Assembly (NCBI GenBank): GCA_045598105.1
Contig: JAZLLK010000049.1
Span: 60,760-124,759, forward strand
DNA: 64,000 nt
From: UBA1205 sp045598105
Lineage (GTDB): Bacteria; Bacteroidota; Bacteroidia; Bacteroidales; WCHB1-69
Reading direction: 5' to 3'
This document shows, in pieces, positions 35,827 to 44,061 of this stretch. The position numbers and the translations under genes were made by a program. Numbering within the stretch: position 1 is the first letter of the stretch; each line of letters opens with the position of its first letter. The notes under the pieces were generated by a model. That model worked only from the letters and a program-made list of their open reading frames with translations, made no database searches and had not been told where the DNA came from.

Positions 35827-38430
35827 ATGAATTTTGACAAATTTACCGTAAAAACGCAAAATGTAATAGCGCAAGCTGAACAAATGGCCATACAAAAGCA
35901 TCATCAACTGGTTGACAATGCCCATATATTGGCCTGTATGATAGCAGAAGAAGGCGATGTGTGCACTTGGCTTATTAAAAAATGTGGTGCCAATGTAGCA
36001 ACGTTAAAGACTTGTGCCGATAAGGGAATAGCCTCCATGCCTCAGGTGGAGGGCAATAATAATATGTATTTGTCGCAAAACGCCATAAAAATGTTGCAGC
36101 AGGCCATAGCTGCAGCCTCATCTATGCATGACGATTATGTATGCGAAGAGCATTTGTTATTGGCCATGGTGCAGGGCAGTGATAATACGGCATCTATGCT
36201 GAAGGATGCCGGTGTGAACAGTAAAATGTTACAGCAGGCCATAGCTGAAATGCGTAAGGGAAGCAAGGCATCATCGCCTCATGCCGAGGCCTCATACAAT
36301 GCTTTGAACAAATACGCCCGTAATTTGAATGATTTGGCCCATAAAGGCAAGCTGGATCCCGTGATAGGGCGTGATGAAGAAATAAGGCGGGTGTTGCAAA
36401 TATTGTCACGTCGTACTAAGAATAACCCCATACTTATAGGCGAACCCGGTGTGGGTAAAACCGCCATAGCCGAAGGCCTGGCACACCGTATAGTGGAAGG
36501 TGATGTGCCCGAAAACCTTAAAACCAAGCAGGTGTACTCGTTGGATATGGGTGCATTGGTGGCAGGAGCCATGTACAAAGGAGAGTTTGAAGAAAGGCTG
36601 AAGAGTGTGATAAAGGAAGTGGTAGCATCGGAGGGTGAAATTATATTGTTTATTGACGAAATACACACGCTGGTAGGTGCCGGAGGTGGCGAAGGTGCCA
36701 TGGATGCCGCCAATATACTCAAGCCGGCTTTGGCACGTGGTGAACTTAGAGCCATAGGTGCTACTACTACAAGTGAATACCAAAAATATTTTGAAAAAGA
36801 CAAGGCTTTGGAACGCAGGTTTCAGGTGGTATATGTGGACGAGCCTGATGTGGAGTCGTCGGTATCGATATTGCGGGGACTTAAGGAACGCTACGAAACG
36901 CATCATCAGGTGCGTATATTAGACGAGGCTATTATAGCTGCGGTTACCTTGTCAAAGCGGTATATTACCGAGCGTTATTTGCCTGATAAGGCTATAGATT
37001 TAATAGATGAGGCTGCAGCCAAGCTTAGACTGGAAATAAATTCGGTGCCGCAGGAGTTAGACGAGATAGAGCGTAAAATACGTCAGTTAGAAATAGAGCG
37101 TGAGGCCATAAAGCGGGAAAGTGATACAGTCAAGGTGGAGCTGTTGTCGGGTAAAATTAACGAGCTTCGCTCGCAAAGAAACGGCATGTATGCCAAATGG
37201 AAAGAGGAAAAAAGCCTGGTAGATGCCATACAGCAGGCTAAAAATGAAATAGAAAGTTACCGTTTTGAGGCGGCCAAAGCCGAGCGTGACGGCGACTATG
37301 GGCGTGTAGCCGAGCTTCGCTACGGCAAAATACGTGACCGGGAGGCCGAAATAGAAAATGCTACCCGAAAATTACATCATTTGCAAGGTGATAAACCTAT
37401 GATAGATGAGGTGGTGGATGCAGACGACATAGCCGAGGTGGTGGCACGCTGGACGGGCATACCCGTAAGTAAAATGATGCGTAGCGAAAAAGAAAAACTG
37501 CTGCATTTGGAAGATGAACTGCATAAAAGGGTAATAGGGCAGGAAGAGGCTATTGCTGCCATAGCCGATGCTATACGTCGCAGCCGTGCCGGCTTGCAGG
37601 ATGAACGCCGCCCCATAGGTTCGTTTATATTCATGGGTACCACCGGCGTGGGTAAAACCGAATTGGCCAAGGCTTTGGCCGAATATTTGTTCAATAGTGA
37701 AGATGCCATGGTGAGAATAGATATGAGTGAATACCAGGAGGCTCACACCGTGAGTCGGCTGGTGGGTGCCCCTCCGGGATATGTGGGCTATGAAGAAGGC
37801 GGACAACTTACCGAAAAAGTACGTAGAAAACCATATTCGGTGGTGTTGTTTGATGAAATAGAAAAAGCCCACCCTGACGTGTTTAACATATTGCTGCAGG
37901 TGCTGGATGACGGCAGGCTTACCGACAACAAGGGGCGTGTGGCCGATTTTAAAAATACCATTATTATTATGACCTCTAATTTGGGTTCACACATCATAGA
38001 GGAAAACTATGACCATGCCGATGAAGCAGATGCCGACGAACTGCAGGAAAAAACCAATAACGAGGTGATGGCATTGCTCAAAAAGACCATAAGACCCGAA
38101 TTTTTGAATCGTATAGATGAAATACTGATGTTTAAACCATTGAGTAAAAGTGAAATACGTTCTATAGTGAGCTTGCAGCTTAAAGCTATGCAGGCTCTGC
38201 TGGACAAAAACGAAATAAAGGTAAAACTTACCGACTATGCCTTGGGTGAATTGGCCGAAAAGGGGTACGATCCGCATTATGGAGCACGTCCGCTTAAAAG
38301 GGTGATACAACGAAATATTATGGACAATTTGTCAAAAATGATATTGAGCTCTAACTTTAACAAAGATAACATTATAGTAATAGATGTAATAGACGGACAG
38401 TTTGTAATGTATGCCGAACACAAAAAATAA
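35827..38430 (+). CDS. clpB: ATP-dependent disaggregase ClpB
   Basis: ClpB pulls proteins out of aggregates with DnaK. From the ATG at 35827 the protein has 867 residues, the family norm. An N-domain (1-145) is followed by AAA1 with Walker A GEPGVGKT (205-212) and Walker B LFIDEIH, a coiled-coil M-domain (about 405-525), AAA2 with GTTGVGKT (about 604-611) and VVLFDEIEKA, and a C-terminal domain. An in-frame ATG at 35707 would add 40 residues that do not resemble ClpB, so the internal start was chosen. A short palindrome, GACAT-T-ATGTC, lies at 35738-35748, but no known heat-shock operator could be confirmed. Confidence 0.97.
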   Translation: MNFDKFTVKTQNVIAQAEQMAIQKHHQLVDNAHILACMIAEEGDVCTWLIKKCGANVATLKTCADKGIASMPQVEGNNNMYLSQNAIKMLQQAIAAASSMHDDYVCEEHLLLAMVQGSDNTASMLKDAGVNSKMLQQAIAEMRKGSKASSPHAEASYNALNKYARNLNDLAHKGKLDPVIGRDEEIRRVLQILSRRTKNNPILIGEPGVGKTAIAEGLAHRIVEGDVPENLKTKQVYSLDMGALVAGAMYKGEFEERLKSVIKEVVASEGEIILFIDEIHTLVGAGGGEGAMDAANILKPALARGELRAIGATTTSEYQKYFEKDKALERRFQVVYVDEPDVESSVSILRGLKERYETHHQVRILDEAIIAAVTLSKRYITERYLPDKAIDLIDEAAAKLRLEINSVPQELDEIERKIRQLEIEREAIKRESDTVKVELLSGKINELRSQRNGMYAKWKEEKSLVDAIQQAKNEIESYRFEAAKAERDGDYGRVAELRYGKIRDREAEIENATRKLHHLQGDKPMIDEVVDADDIAEVVARWTGIPVSKMMRSEKEKLLHLEDELHKRVIGQEEAIAAIADAIRRSRAGLQDERRPIGSFIFMGTTGVGKTELAKALAEYLFNSEDAMVRIDMSEYQEAHTVSRLVGAPPGYVGYEEGGQLTEKVRRKPYSVVLFDEIEKAHPDVFNILLQVLDDGRLTDNKGRVADFKNTIIIMTSNLGSHIIEENYDHADEADADELQEKTNNEVMALLKKTIRPEFLNRIDEILMFKPLSKSEIRSIVSLQLKAMQALLDKNEIKVKLTDYALGELAEKGYDPHYGARPLKRVIQRNIMDNLSKMILSSNFNKDNIIVIDVIDGQFVMYAEHKK

Positions 38431-38466
38431 ATAGAAAAAACACAGGCGTGGTAAATAAATAAATGT

Positions 38467-38474
38467 TACCTTTG
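38467..38474 (+). promoter_or_regulatory. -7 box TACCTTTG for the small lipoprotein gene
   Basis: A perfect TAnnTTTG box, 70 bases before the start. Confidence 0.7.
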
Positions 38475-38543
38475 CAAATATTTTTATACGGAGGATACCG
38501 AAAATCCGATAAAGAGTAGGTTAAAGATAAAAAATAACATAAA

Positions 38544-38771
38544 ATGAAAAAAGTATTAATAGCATGCGCAGCTATAGCATTAATTGCCGGTTTTACTTCA
38601 TGTGATAAAGTTTGTAAATGTAAAGTTTACGCTTTGGGTATAGAATCAAGTTTTGAAGCTAATCTTACCGAACTTGAAGAAGACTATGGTATTAAAGTTG
38701 ACAAATGCAACAAAGCTAATACCGTAATAGAACAAGGTGATACCAAATGGGCAGGCATAGAATGCAAATAA
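38544..38771 (+). CDS. Small cysteine-containing lipoprotein
   Basis: A 75-residue protein with a lipobox ending at C20 (FTSC). The mature part of 56 residues holds four more cysteines (C24, C26, C55 and C74), a number that would allow two disulfides. I recognise no family. It has its own promoter and terminator, so it is a real independent gene and not a fragment. Confidence 0.75.
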   Translation: MKKVLIACAAIALIAGFTSCDKVCKCKVYALGIESSFEANLTELEEDYGIKVDKCNKANTVIEQGDTKWAGIECK

Positions 38772-38792
38772 TAGTTTTATAACAACCATTTA

Positions 38793-38829
38793 TAATGGGC
38801 AATGAATTTCATTGCCCATTAATTTTTTT
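38793..38829 (+). terminator. Rho-independent terminator
   Basis: AATGGGCAATG pairs with CATTGCCCATT and is followed by AA and eight T. It lies just before the next start codon. Confidence 0.85.
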
Positions 38830-38836
38830 TCATGGA

Positions 38837-39775
38837 ATGAAGCTGATAAAAATAAACAGTAAGGTAGTATCCATATTGCTCAGGGTGCTTATAGGCGGAG
38901 TGTTTGTAGCCTCGGCCGTACTCAAATATATGTCTATAGATGTATTTGACCTGTATGTGTATGAGCATAATATATTCAATTTGGGTTTTACCGAAACCCT
39001 CACCCGCTTATTGGTTGTTGTAGAGTTTTGTTTAGGGGTAATGCTAATAAGCGGTTTGCAGTTCAGGTGGACATATTATGCATCGCTTGGCTTGCTTGTG
39101 GGTTTTACTATATATTTAATACTCATGCCTTGGCTGTTCCATGTGGATATGGCTAATTGTCATTGTTTTGGTGATAAGGTAATACTCAGCCGGGCACAGT
39201 CAATAGTGAAGAATGTGGTGCTGATAATCCTATTGTTGCTGCTTAAAACGCAGCAGGGTACATATGGCAGACGGGCATGGTGGGCAGCGGGTATTACCGC
39301 TGTGGTGGTATTGGGTACGGTAATGTGCCTTAATGCCCCTGATTATTTGTATATACGCATACATAATAGTGAGGTAAAAATAGATGAAAACCTGTATCAT
39401 GCCGCCTTGCAGGTGGTGAATAAGGATAGCAACTATTCACAAGGTAAGCAAATAATATGTATGTATTCCACAGCATGTTCTTATTGTCGCAAGTCGGCAC
39501 GTCGTGTGCAACTTATGGCACAAAGAGAGCATTGGGATACGAAGCAAATTAAGCTTATATTTTGGAATATACAGGGAGAAAAGGCTATACAAAATTTCTT
39601 CACGGAACAGCATCTTGACCAAATGGAATACACATCGTTTGCAGTAGATACCTTTCTTACCGTTACGCAGGGGCAGCAGCCGGTAATATTGCTGTCGGAT
39701 AACGGTAAAATAGTAAAATCAATGGATTATATAGCCTTTAATGAGGCGGATGTGAATGCGTTTTTGAATGAGTAG
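38837..39775 (+). CDS. MauE/DoxX-like membrane protein with periplasmic thioredoxin-like domain
   Basis: A 312-residue fusion. The N-terminal half has four to five membrane helices and the MauE-type C108-x-C110-F-G motif. A further helix (about 150-165) leads to a periplasmic thioredoxin-like domain with the active-site pair C214-S-Y-C217. Such fusions pass electrons or handle disulfides in the envelope, like a combined DsbD/MauE system. ATG 38837 is preferred over an in-frame ATG at 38795, which lies inside the preceding terminator. The neighbouring cysteine-rich lipoprotein could be a client, which is inference. Confidence 0.8.
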   Translation: MKLIKINSKVVSILLRVLIGGVFVASAVLKYMSIDVFDLYVYEHNIFNLGFTETLTRLLVVVEFCLGVMLISGLQFRWTYYASLGLLVGFTIYLILMPWLFHVDMANCHCFGDKVILSRAQSIVKNVVLIILLLLLKTQQGTYGRRAWWAAGITAVVVLGTVMCLNAPDYLYIRIHNSEVKIDENLYHAALQVVNKDSNYSQGKQIICMYSTACSYCRKSARRVQLMAQREHWDTKQIKLIFWNIQGEKAIQNFFTEQHLDQMEYTSFAVDTFLTVTQGQQPVILLSDNGKIVKSMDYIAFNEADVNAFLNE

Positions 39776-39863
39776 AAAAAAAACTTATTGAATGCATATA
39801 GAACTATATAAATTTTCTTTTTATGGGGTAATGCCGTAAAACAGCGGTGATTCTGTAAGTATA

Positions 39864-39986
39864 GCGTATGCGGGAATTTTATTAAATTAAAGAAAAACTC
39901 TTAGCGGGGGAGGGGGGGGGATTACGCCTTCCCTGCTAAGAGAAAATACACCACTTTTCTATGGCTAAAAAACTATTTTAAAACAT
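39864..39986. repeat. Modular intergenic element, copy A
   Basis: The layout is GCGTATGCGGGAAT, then an A/T linker ending AAAGAAAAAC, then an inverted repeat (CTCTTAGC at 39898-39905 with GCTAAGAG at 39935-39942) enclosing a G-rich tract with a run of nine G, then an ACACCACTTT and GGCTAAAAAACTA flank. The same order of flanks surrounds a different inverted repeat at 46691-46890. Confidence 0.7.
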
Positions 39987-40216
39987 GTTATACATGTGAT
40001 AATTAACATTATATATTGTCATGATTGAGAAAAAACGTTTACTTATTTCGTAAAATTCTACATTGTTATTATCTTTATATGTTTATAAGTGTTTGTTTGT
40101 AAATATGTTGTAAATATATTTTGTCAAATAGTGTCAAAATATTAATATTATAAAAATCAACTATTTTAATAGTAAATTTATGGTTTAAGTTGTTAATCAA
40201 AGTGATAATGTGTATG

Positions 40217-40309
40217 TTTTTTCTCGTATGTTACCTGTAAAAACGCTTAATATACAATGGTAATAGGAGAGTAGAATGAGTTTTCTCGCCCTTTAGGGCA
40301 TGTTTTTCT
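40217..40309. repeat. Intergenic repeat matching 46991-47087
   Basis: Shares TTTTTTCTCGT, then TTACC, then ACAATGGT and AGAGNANAGAAT blocks, then GTTTTCTCGCCC and a small hairpin with the related repeat at 46991-47087. It lies in the 629-base gap between 39775 and 40405, whose remaining AT-rich sequence shows no gene. Confidence 0.65.
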
Positions 40310-40404
40310 TAATTTTTTTGCAAATACCGTTAAAAGTCGGTAATCTTATTGGCATAGCGTATGCGGGGAAAAGGACAATAGGGCTATGGGTGGAGATGTG
40401 TTTT

Positions 40405-42081
40405 TCAGTTTTCCGTTTCTTTGTTAATTACAGTGTTTACCACAGGGTTAAAGTTTTGGTATTCGGTTTCGGTCATAAGGTCTCGTTCCAGCATGTGTTG
40501 GGCTACAAATAGCAGTTCGTTTTGTCGGGCTTCGGTAATGGTGCCGTTAGGTTGCAGAGTGGAGGCATAGTGTTTGGGGGCACGTATAAGTGTGGCCAGG
40601 TATATGCATTCGGCCTGTGTGAGGTCGGCCGGTGATTTATGAAAATAGAATTCGGCGGCTTCACCTATGCCCACTATGTTGGGGCCCCATTCTATAATGT
40701 TTACGTATATTTCGAACATGCGTTCTTTGCTCAGCAGATGTTGTTCTTCTATCATCCACACCAGCAGTATTTCTTCCAGTTTGCGGGTGAATATTTTTTT
40801 ACGGTTCAGGTACAGGTTTTTTACCAGCTGCATAGATATGGTGCTACCGCCGCGACGCAGGCGTCCTGATTTAATATTGGTAATAAGGGCGTCTTGTATG
40901 GAGGAGGTAATAAAGCCTCTGTGTCGGAAGAAGGCGGCATCTTCCGATGCCAATATGGCATTACGCAGGTAGGGCGGTATGCGGCTAAAGGGGCAGAATA
41001 GTGGGTTAGTTGTTCCTATAGGAATATTGCGTATCAGTTCGCCGTTTATGTAGAAGGGGTATTCAAAGTCTTCATTGAATCGTGTAATCTGCTCCAGTCC
41101 TTGGGTAATGTGAAAGTGAGGCTGTCCCGAGTGTAAATTGAATGAGAACTTAAGGCTGTCAATATTATTCATATCTGCATGGAGCAGTGTGTATAAGCTG
41201 AAGTGCCCTGCGGGCTGCAGTAGAGGTAGTATTTGGAATTGTTTGGCCGGCAGAGCGGCAAAAAATGTAGCTGCATCTATATCGGGTTCGTTCATGATGA
41301 ATACTAGGCGTGGGTTGGGACAAAAAGAAAGATGTATATAAGGGTGAAGGTTAAGGTGGTGGCATTGCAGGGTGGAGCAGGAGTCTGCTTCTATGTACTG
41401 CGGGGTAGCAGTAATGTGCCAAAGCAGGTGTAAAGAGTCGGTGGTTACCGGTACGGGTGACAGGTAGTGGTGCCCGCATTGCATGCGTTCTGCATGGGCA
41501 TGCAGGGTGTAGTGGCAACTGTCGTGAGCAGGCAGACATTGTAATTGCACCTGTGATAGTTGTACATGCAATTGGTGATACCATATTTTTATATGGTGTA
41601 TGTGTATGTTATCTTTACTTATTTGGCATAATTGGTGTAGCAGCCTGTTCCATTTAGGATGCGGCGTGTGCCGAGTGGGTGTGTGGTTAGGGGTAGCAAA
41701 GCTGTCGTGAGTGTCAGGTATAAGCATGAGAAGTTTATGCAGGTATATATGCTGTACGTCTATGGCTTTTTTCAGCCCTTTCCATGCTCTGATATCAGCG
41801 CTGATGCCTTGAATAATAAGCTCGTTTTGTGGTGATTGTTGCTTGTGTATGCTTATGCTGTCGGCCTGAAAGTGAAAGGTGCCTTTAAGTGAACAGCGGG
41901 TAAAACGCATGTGGCAGGTGCGTATGTCTACCTGTTGTGATTGTTCAAGGTGGCGTATTTGGCGGTTTACCGCCTGCCTGAGCAGAGAGGGAAGCAGGCA
42001 TTGCAAGGCTATAATTATAATAAGCATTGCGGCTATAATGCCTGCCGACCATAGAATGAACTTTTTGTGAATGCGTTTCAT
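40405..42081 (-). CDS. Monofunctional peptidoglycan glycosyltransferase (GT51) with a large His-rich N-terminal region
   Basis: This 558-residue protein has an N-terminal membrane anchor (8-30) and a C-terminal GT51 domain (about 345-540) with all signature motifs: E380-D381 and H387 in ILASEDAAFFRHRGF, GGSTISMQLVKNL (407-419), RKLEEILLVWMIE and EIYVNIIEWG. This domain polymerises lipid II glycan strands. Between anchor and catalytic domain lie some 300 residues of beta-rich, AsmA-like sequence with an unusual number of histidines. No transpeptidase domain is present. Ordinary monofunctional enzymes have only about 240 residues. Confidence 0.88.
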   Translation of the reverse strand: MKRIHKKFILWSAGIIAAMLIIIIALQCLLPSLLRQAVNRQIRHLEQSQQVDIRTCHMRFTRCSLKGTFHFQADSISIHKQQSPQNELIIQGISADIRAWKGLKKAIDVQHIYLHKLLMLIPDTHDSFATPNHTPTRHTPHPKWNRLLHQLCQISKDNIHIHHIKIWYHQLHVQLSQVQLQCLPAHDSCHYTLHAHAERMQCGHHYLSPVPVTTDSLHLLWHITATPQYIEADSCSTLQCHHLNLHPYIHLSFCPNPRLVFIMNEPDIDAATFFAALPAKQFQILPLLQPAGHFSLYTLLHADMNNIDSLKFSFNLHSGQPHFHITQGLEQITRFNEDFEYPFYINGELIRNIPIGTTNPLFCPFSRIPPYLRNAILASEDAAFFRHRGFITSSIQDALITNIKSGRLRRGGSTISMQLVKNLYLNRKKIFTRKLEEILLVWMIEEQHLLSKERMFEIYVNIIEWGPNIVGIGEAAEFYFHKSPADLTQAECIYLATLIRAPKHYASTLQPNGTITEARQNELLFVAQHMLERDLMTETEYQNFNPVVNTVINKETEN

Positions 42082-42162
42082 GTATATAGCTTGTTATTAT
42101 TATTAAAACGTGCAAAGGTATATAAAAAATATAAGTTGAAAGCGTATGGTATGAAAAAAAAC

Positions 42163-42170
42163 TATATTTG
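42163..42170 (+). promoter_or_regulatory. -7 box TATATTTG in front of a decayed gene
   Basis: A good TAnnTTTG match pointing at the remnant at 42243-42446. Confidence 0.45.
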
Positions 42171-42242
42171 CTAGATGAAATTTTTCTTATGGATAATGTA
42201 GACATATAAATAGAGTAATCCCTCCTCCCCTAAAAAACAGGT

Positions 42243-42446
42243 GTGATAAAAAAAATATTTGTATTTCTTTGTATAATTGGTGGTATGGTTTTGAAGATAA
42301 GCCCAGTAAGAGTAAGCCGACAGGTTGGGTTGTCCATAAGTACCACGTAGCAGGTGATGTCGGCTCCCGATAATTTGCAGTATAATCCGGTCAAGAACAA
42401 GTGGCAGTTTGCCACAGAATTGGTAAAATATGTGAAGGAAAAATAA
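42243..42446 (+). pseudogene. Remnant of a small secreted protein gene
   Basis: A GTG start opens a signal-peptide-like stretch (IKKIFVFLCIIGG) that stops at TAG 42348-42350. In another frame, an open stretch ending at TAA 42444-42446 encodes a plausible C-terminus (YNPVKNKWQFATELVKYVKEK, given here as landmarks YNPVKNKWQFA and VKYVKEK). A promoter box lies upstream and a hairpin downstream. A frameshifted, dead gene is the simplest reading. The family is not recognised. The remaining parts of the 431-base gap hold only a C-rich stretch (42221-42230) resembling copy A in reverse. Confidence 0.4.
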
Positions 42447-42466
42447 ATGTTGAAGAGTATATATAA

Positions 42467-42494
42467 AAAGCCGATCAATATGACCGGCTTTCTA
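42467..42494. terminator. Hairpin between convergent units
   Basis: AAAGCCG pairs with CGGCTTT. On the minus strand a short T run follows, so it can end the downstream lipoprotein gene. Confidence 0.6.
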
Positions 42495-42512
42495 TTATGT
42501 ATGTGGAAGATA

Positions 42513-42941
42513 TTATTGTACCTTTTTCATTTCAAGATGGGTGCTGCCTGTGCCGGGACCTTCTTCCCAATCTACGGCATACAGGTGTGATTTTATGTTC
42601 AATACAAGGTTATTCTTGTCTAACTGAGGCATGTCAATGGCATTTCCGCTGAGTATAAGTTTATCTTTTTCAACGGTATAGTCCATTTCAGCATTGCTTT
42701 CATGATAGTATCCGCTTTCTTCCGAACCTATGACAATGTGAATATTGCAGGTATTGTCATTTATGAATGTGAATACTATGGTGCCTGCAGGAAATACTTC
42801 CTTGGTATTGTCTTCCAGTATTTGATAAGAAGCTTCGGTATTGGTCCACTGACCAATGATTAAGTCCGATTTTTTACTGCAGGAAGTGATAGTGAGTGCA
42901 CATGCCAGTATGACCATGGCGGTTAATAAACTTTTTTTCAT
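42513..42941 (-). CDS. Lipocalin-like lipoprotein, paralogue 1
   Basis: A 142-residue lipoprotein with a lipobox ending at C21 (ITSC). The mature domain runs as an eight-strand-like barrel: it opens with LIIGQWTN, has a central TIVFTFINDNTCNI strand pair and closes with a STHLEMKKV strand. This is the pattern of small lipocalin-like Bacteroidota lipoproteins. The next gene upstream on the same strand encodes a homologue, so the two come from a duplication. Each has its own promoter and terminator. Ligand unknown. Confidence 0.78.
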   Translation of the reverse strand: MKKSLLTAMVILACALTITSCSKKSDLIIGQWTNTEASYQILEDNTKEVFPAGTIVFTFINDNTCNIHIVIGSEESGYYHESNAEMDYTVEKDKLILSGNAIDMPQLDKNNLVLNIKSHLYAVDWEEGPGTGSTHLEMKKVQ

Positions 42942-43092
42942 TTTACTGTAAATTTTAGTTATAAAATTGTATTAAAAATATATATTTTAATTGTTTATTT
43001 GTGTATTTTTATTATAAGTATATTATTTACAACACATTATTATATATATGCAAATGTTTTACATCGCAGCAACTATAGTTGTAACGACAATG

Positions 43093-43100
43093 CAAAGGTA
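43093..43100 (-). promoter_or_regulatory. -7 box TACCTTTG for lipocalin-like paralogue 1
   Basis: The complement of CAAAGGTA, with a leader of about 150 bases before the start. The 314-base gap here holds nothing else beyond the hairpin at 43203. Confidence 0.65.
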
Positions 43101-43202
43101 ATAGTTTTTTACGTAATAAACGGGCAAGAAGAAAATAAAAATAGTGGGAGCAGGGAAAATATTTGAAAGGTGTAGGTCAAAATACGTTTTGAGGAAAAAT
43201 AT

Positions 43203-43237
43203 AAAAGCCGGTTTTCTGTATGAAATCCGGCTTTTAA
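43203..43237 (-). terminator. Terminator of lipocalin-like paralogue 2
   Basis: AAAAGCCGG pairs with CCGGCTTTT on the minus strand around a 15-base loop. Confidence 0.7.
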
Positions 43238-43255
43238 TATTTGGTTGATAAACAA

Positions 43256-43687
43256 TTATTTTGCCTTTTTGAATTCCAAATGAGCTTTGAAATTATCACT
43301 TTCGTCTTCGTCTTCGTCATCATCATCGCTAAAGAATGAATCGGAATCAAATTCCAGCACAAGGTGTTGTTTGCTCAATTCCTCTATGTCAATTTCCTGT
43401 CCGTCTATGATAAGGTCATCACCATTAATGGAGTAGGTGGAGGTTATTTCGCCTTCTTCTATGCCCATTATGCTATAACTTATAACGCAGGTGTTATCAT
43501 TGTTGAATGTAAATGTGTAACAGCCTTCAGGAATGTCTAATTTTCCCATTTCGTCTATTGTCATGTAGGAGCCTTCCATGGAAGACCATTTACCGATGAT
43601 TAATTGGGATTTGTCTTTACTGCATGAGGTGAATACCATCATGAATACGGCCATAACCATGGCTACTGCTATAAAACTTTTTTTCAT
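43256..43687 (-). CDS. Lipocalin-like lipoprotein, paralogue 2
   Basis: A 143-residue lipoprotein with lipobox C22 (FTSC). It shares the LIIGKWSS opening, the CYTFTFNNDNTCVI strand pair and the AHLEFKKAK end with the neighbouring paralogue. Near residue 120 it carries an insertion of Asp and Glu (DDDDEDEDES) not found in the paralogue, a possible cation-binding or solvent loop. The promoter box lies at 43842 with a leader of about 150 bases, the same layout as paralogue 1, so the duplication included the leader. Confidence 0.78.
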   Translation of the reverse strand: MKKSFIAVAMVMAVFMMVFTSCSKDKSQLIIGKWSSMEGSYMTIDEMGKLDIPEGCYTFTFNNDNTCVISYSIMGIEEGEITSTYSINGDDLIIDGQEIDIEELSKQHLVLEFDSDSFFSDDDDEDEDESDNFKAHLEFKKAK

Positions 43688-43841
43688 TTTATGTTTGTTT
43701 TTAGTTATAAAATTATATTTAAAAATTGTATTTTATTCTTTATTTTGTATAAATGTTACATATATAACTTGTATATAGTTGTTTATGTAAAATTTTTTTA
43801 TCGGTGTATGCTTTCATACGTTTATACATACTGCCGAACTG

Positions 43842-43849
43842 CAAATGTA
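43842..43849 (-). promoter_or_regulatory. -7 box TACATTTG for lipocalin-like paralogue 2
   Basis: The complement of CAAATGTA, 154 bases upstream of the start. Confidence 0.6.
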
Positions 43850-43945
43850 GTATTTTTTTTGTTACCATAATACGGGTTTATATTTTTTTTGTCGTATAGG
43901 AGTGGTATCAGGTGTATTTTGTGATGAGGTTTTAAAAAAAAATGT

Positions 43946-43953
43946 TATCTTTG
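43946..43953 (+). promoter_or_regulatory. -7 box TATCTTTG for the amide hydrolase gene
   Basis: A perfect box, 108 bases before the ATG at 44062. Confidence 0.7.
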
Positions 43954-44061
43954 CAAGCGTGTAACAGTAAAAATACGGTTTTTTTTTGTAAATAATGTGT
44001 AATGGGGTTGTTACACAATAATATATGTAACATGAATATTGATAATAAATTATTGAGTATA

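Noticed and set aside
36279..36906. Two overlapping minus-strand frames of over 160 codons inside clpB
   Set aside because: The plus-strand AAA1 domain of ClpB is complete here. The reverse frames are Ser- or His/Phe-rich without family resemblance.
44002..44061. Longer start for the amide hydrolase
   Set aside because: It would bury the lipoprotein signal sequence that begins at 44062.
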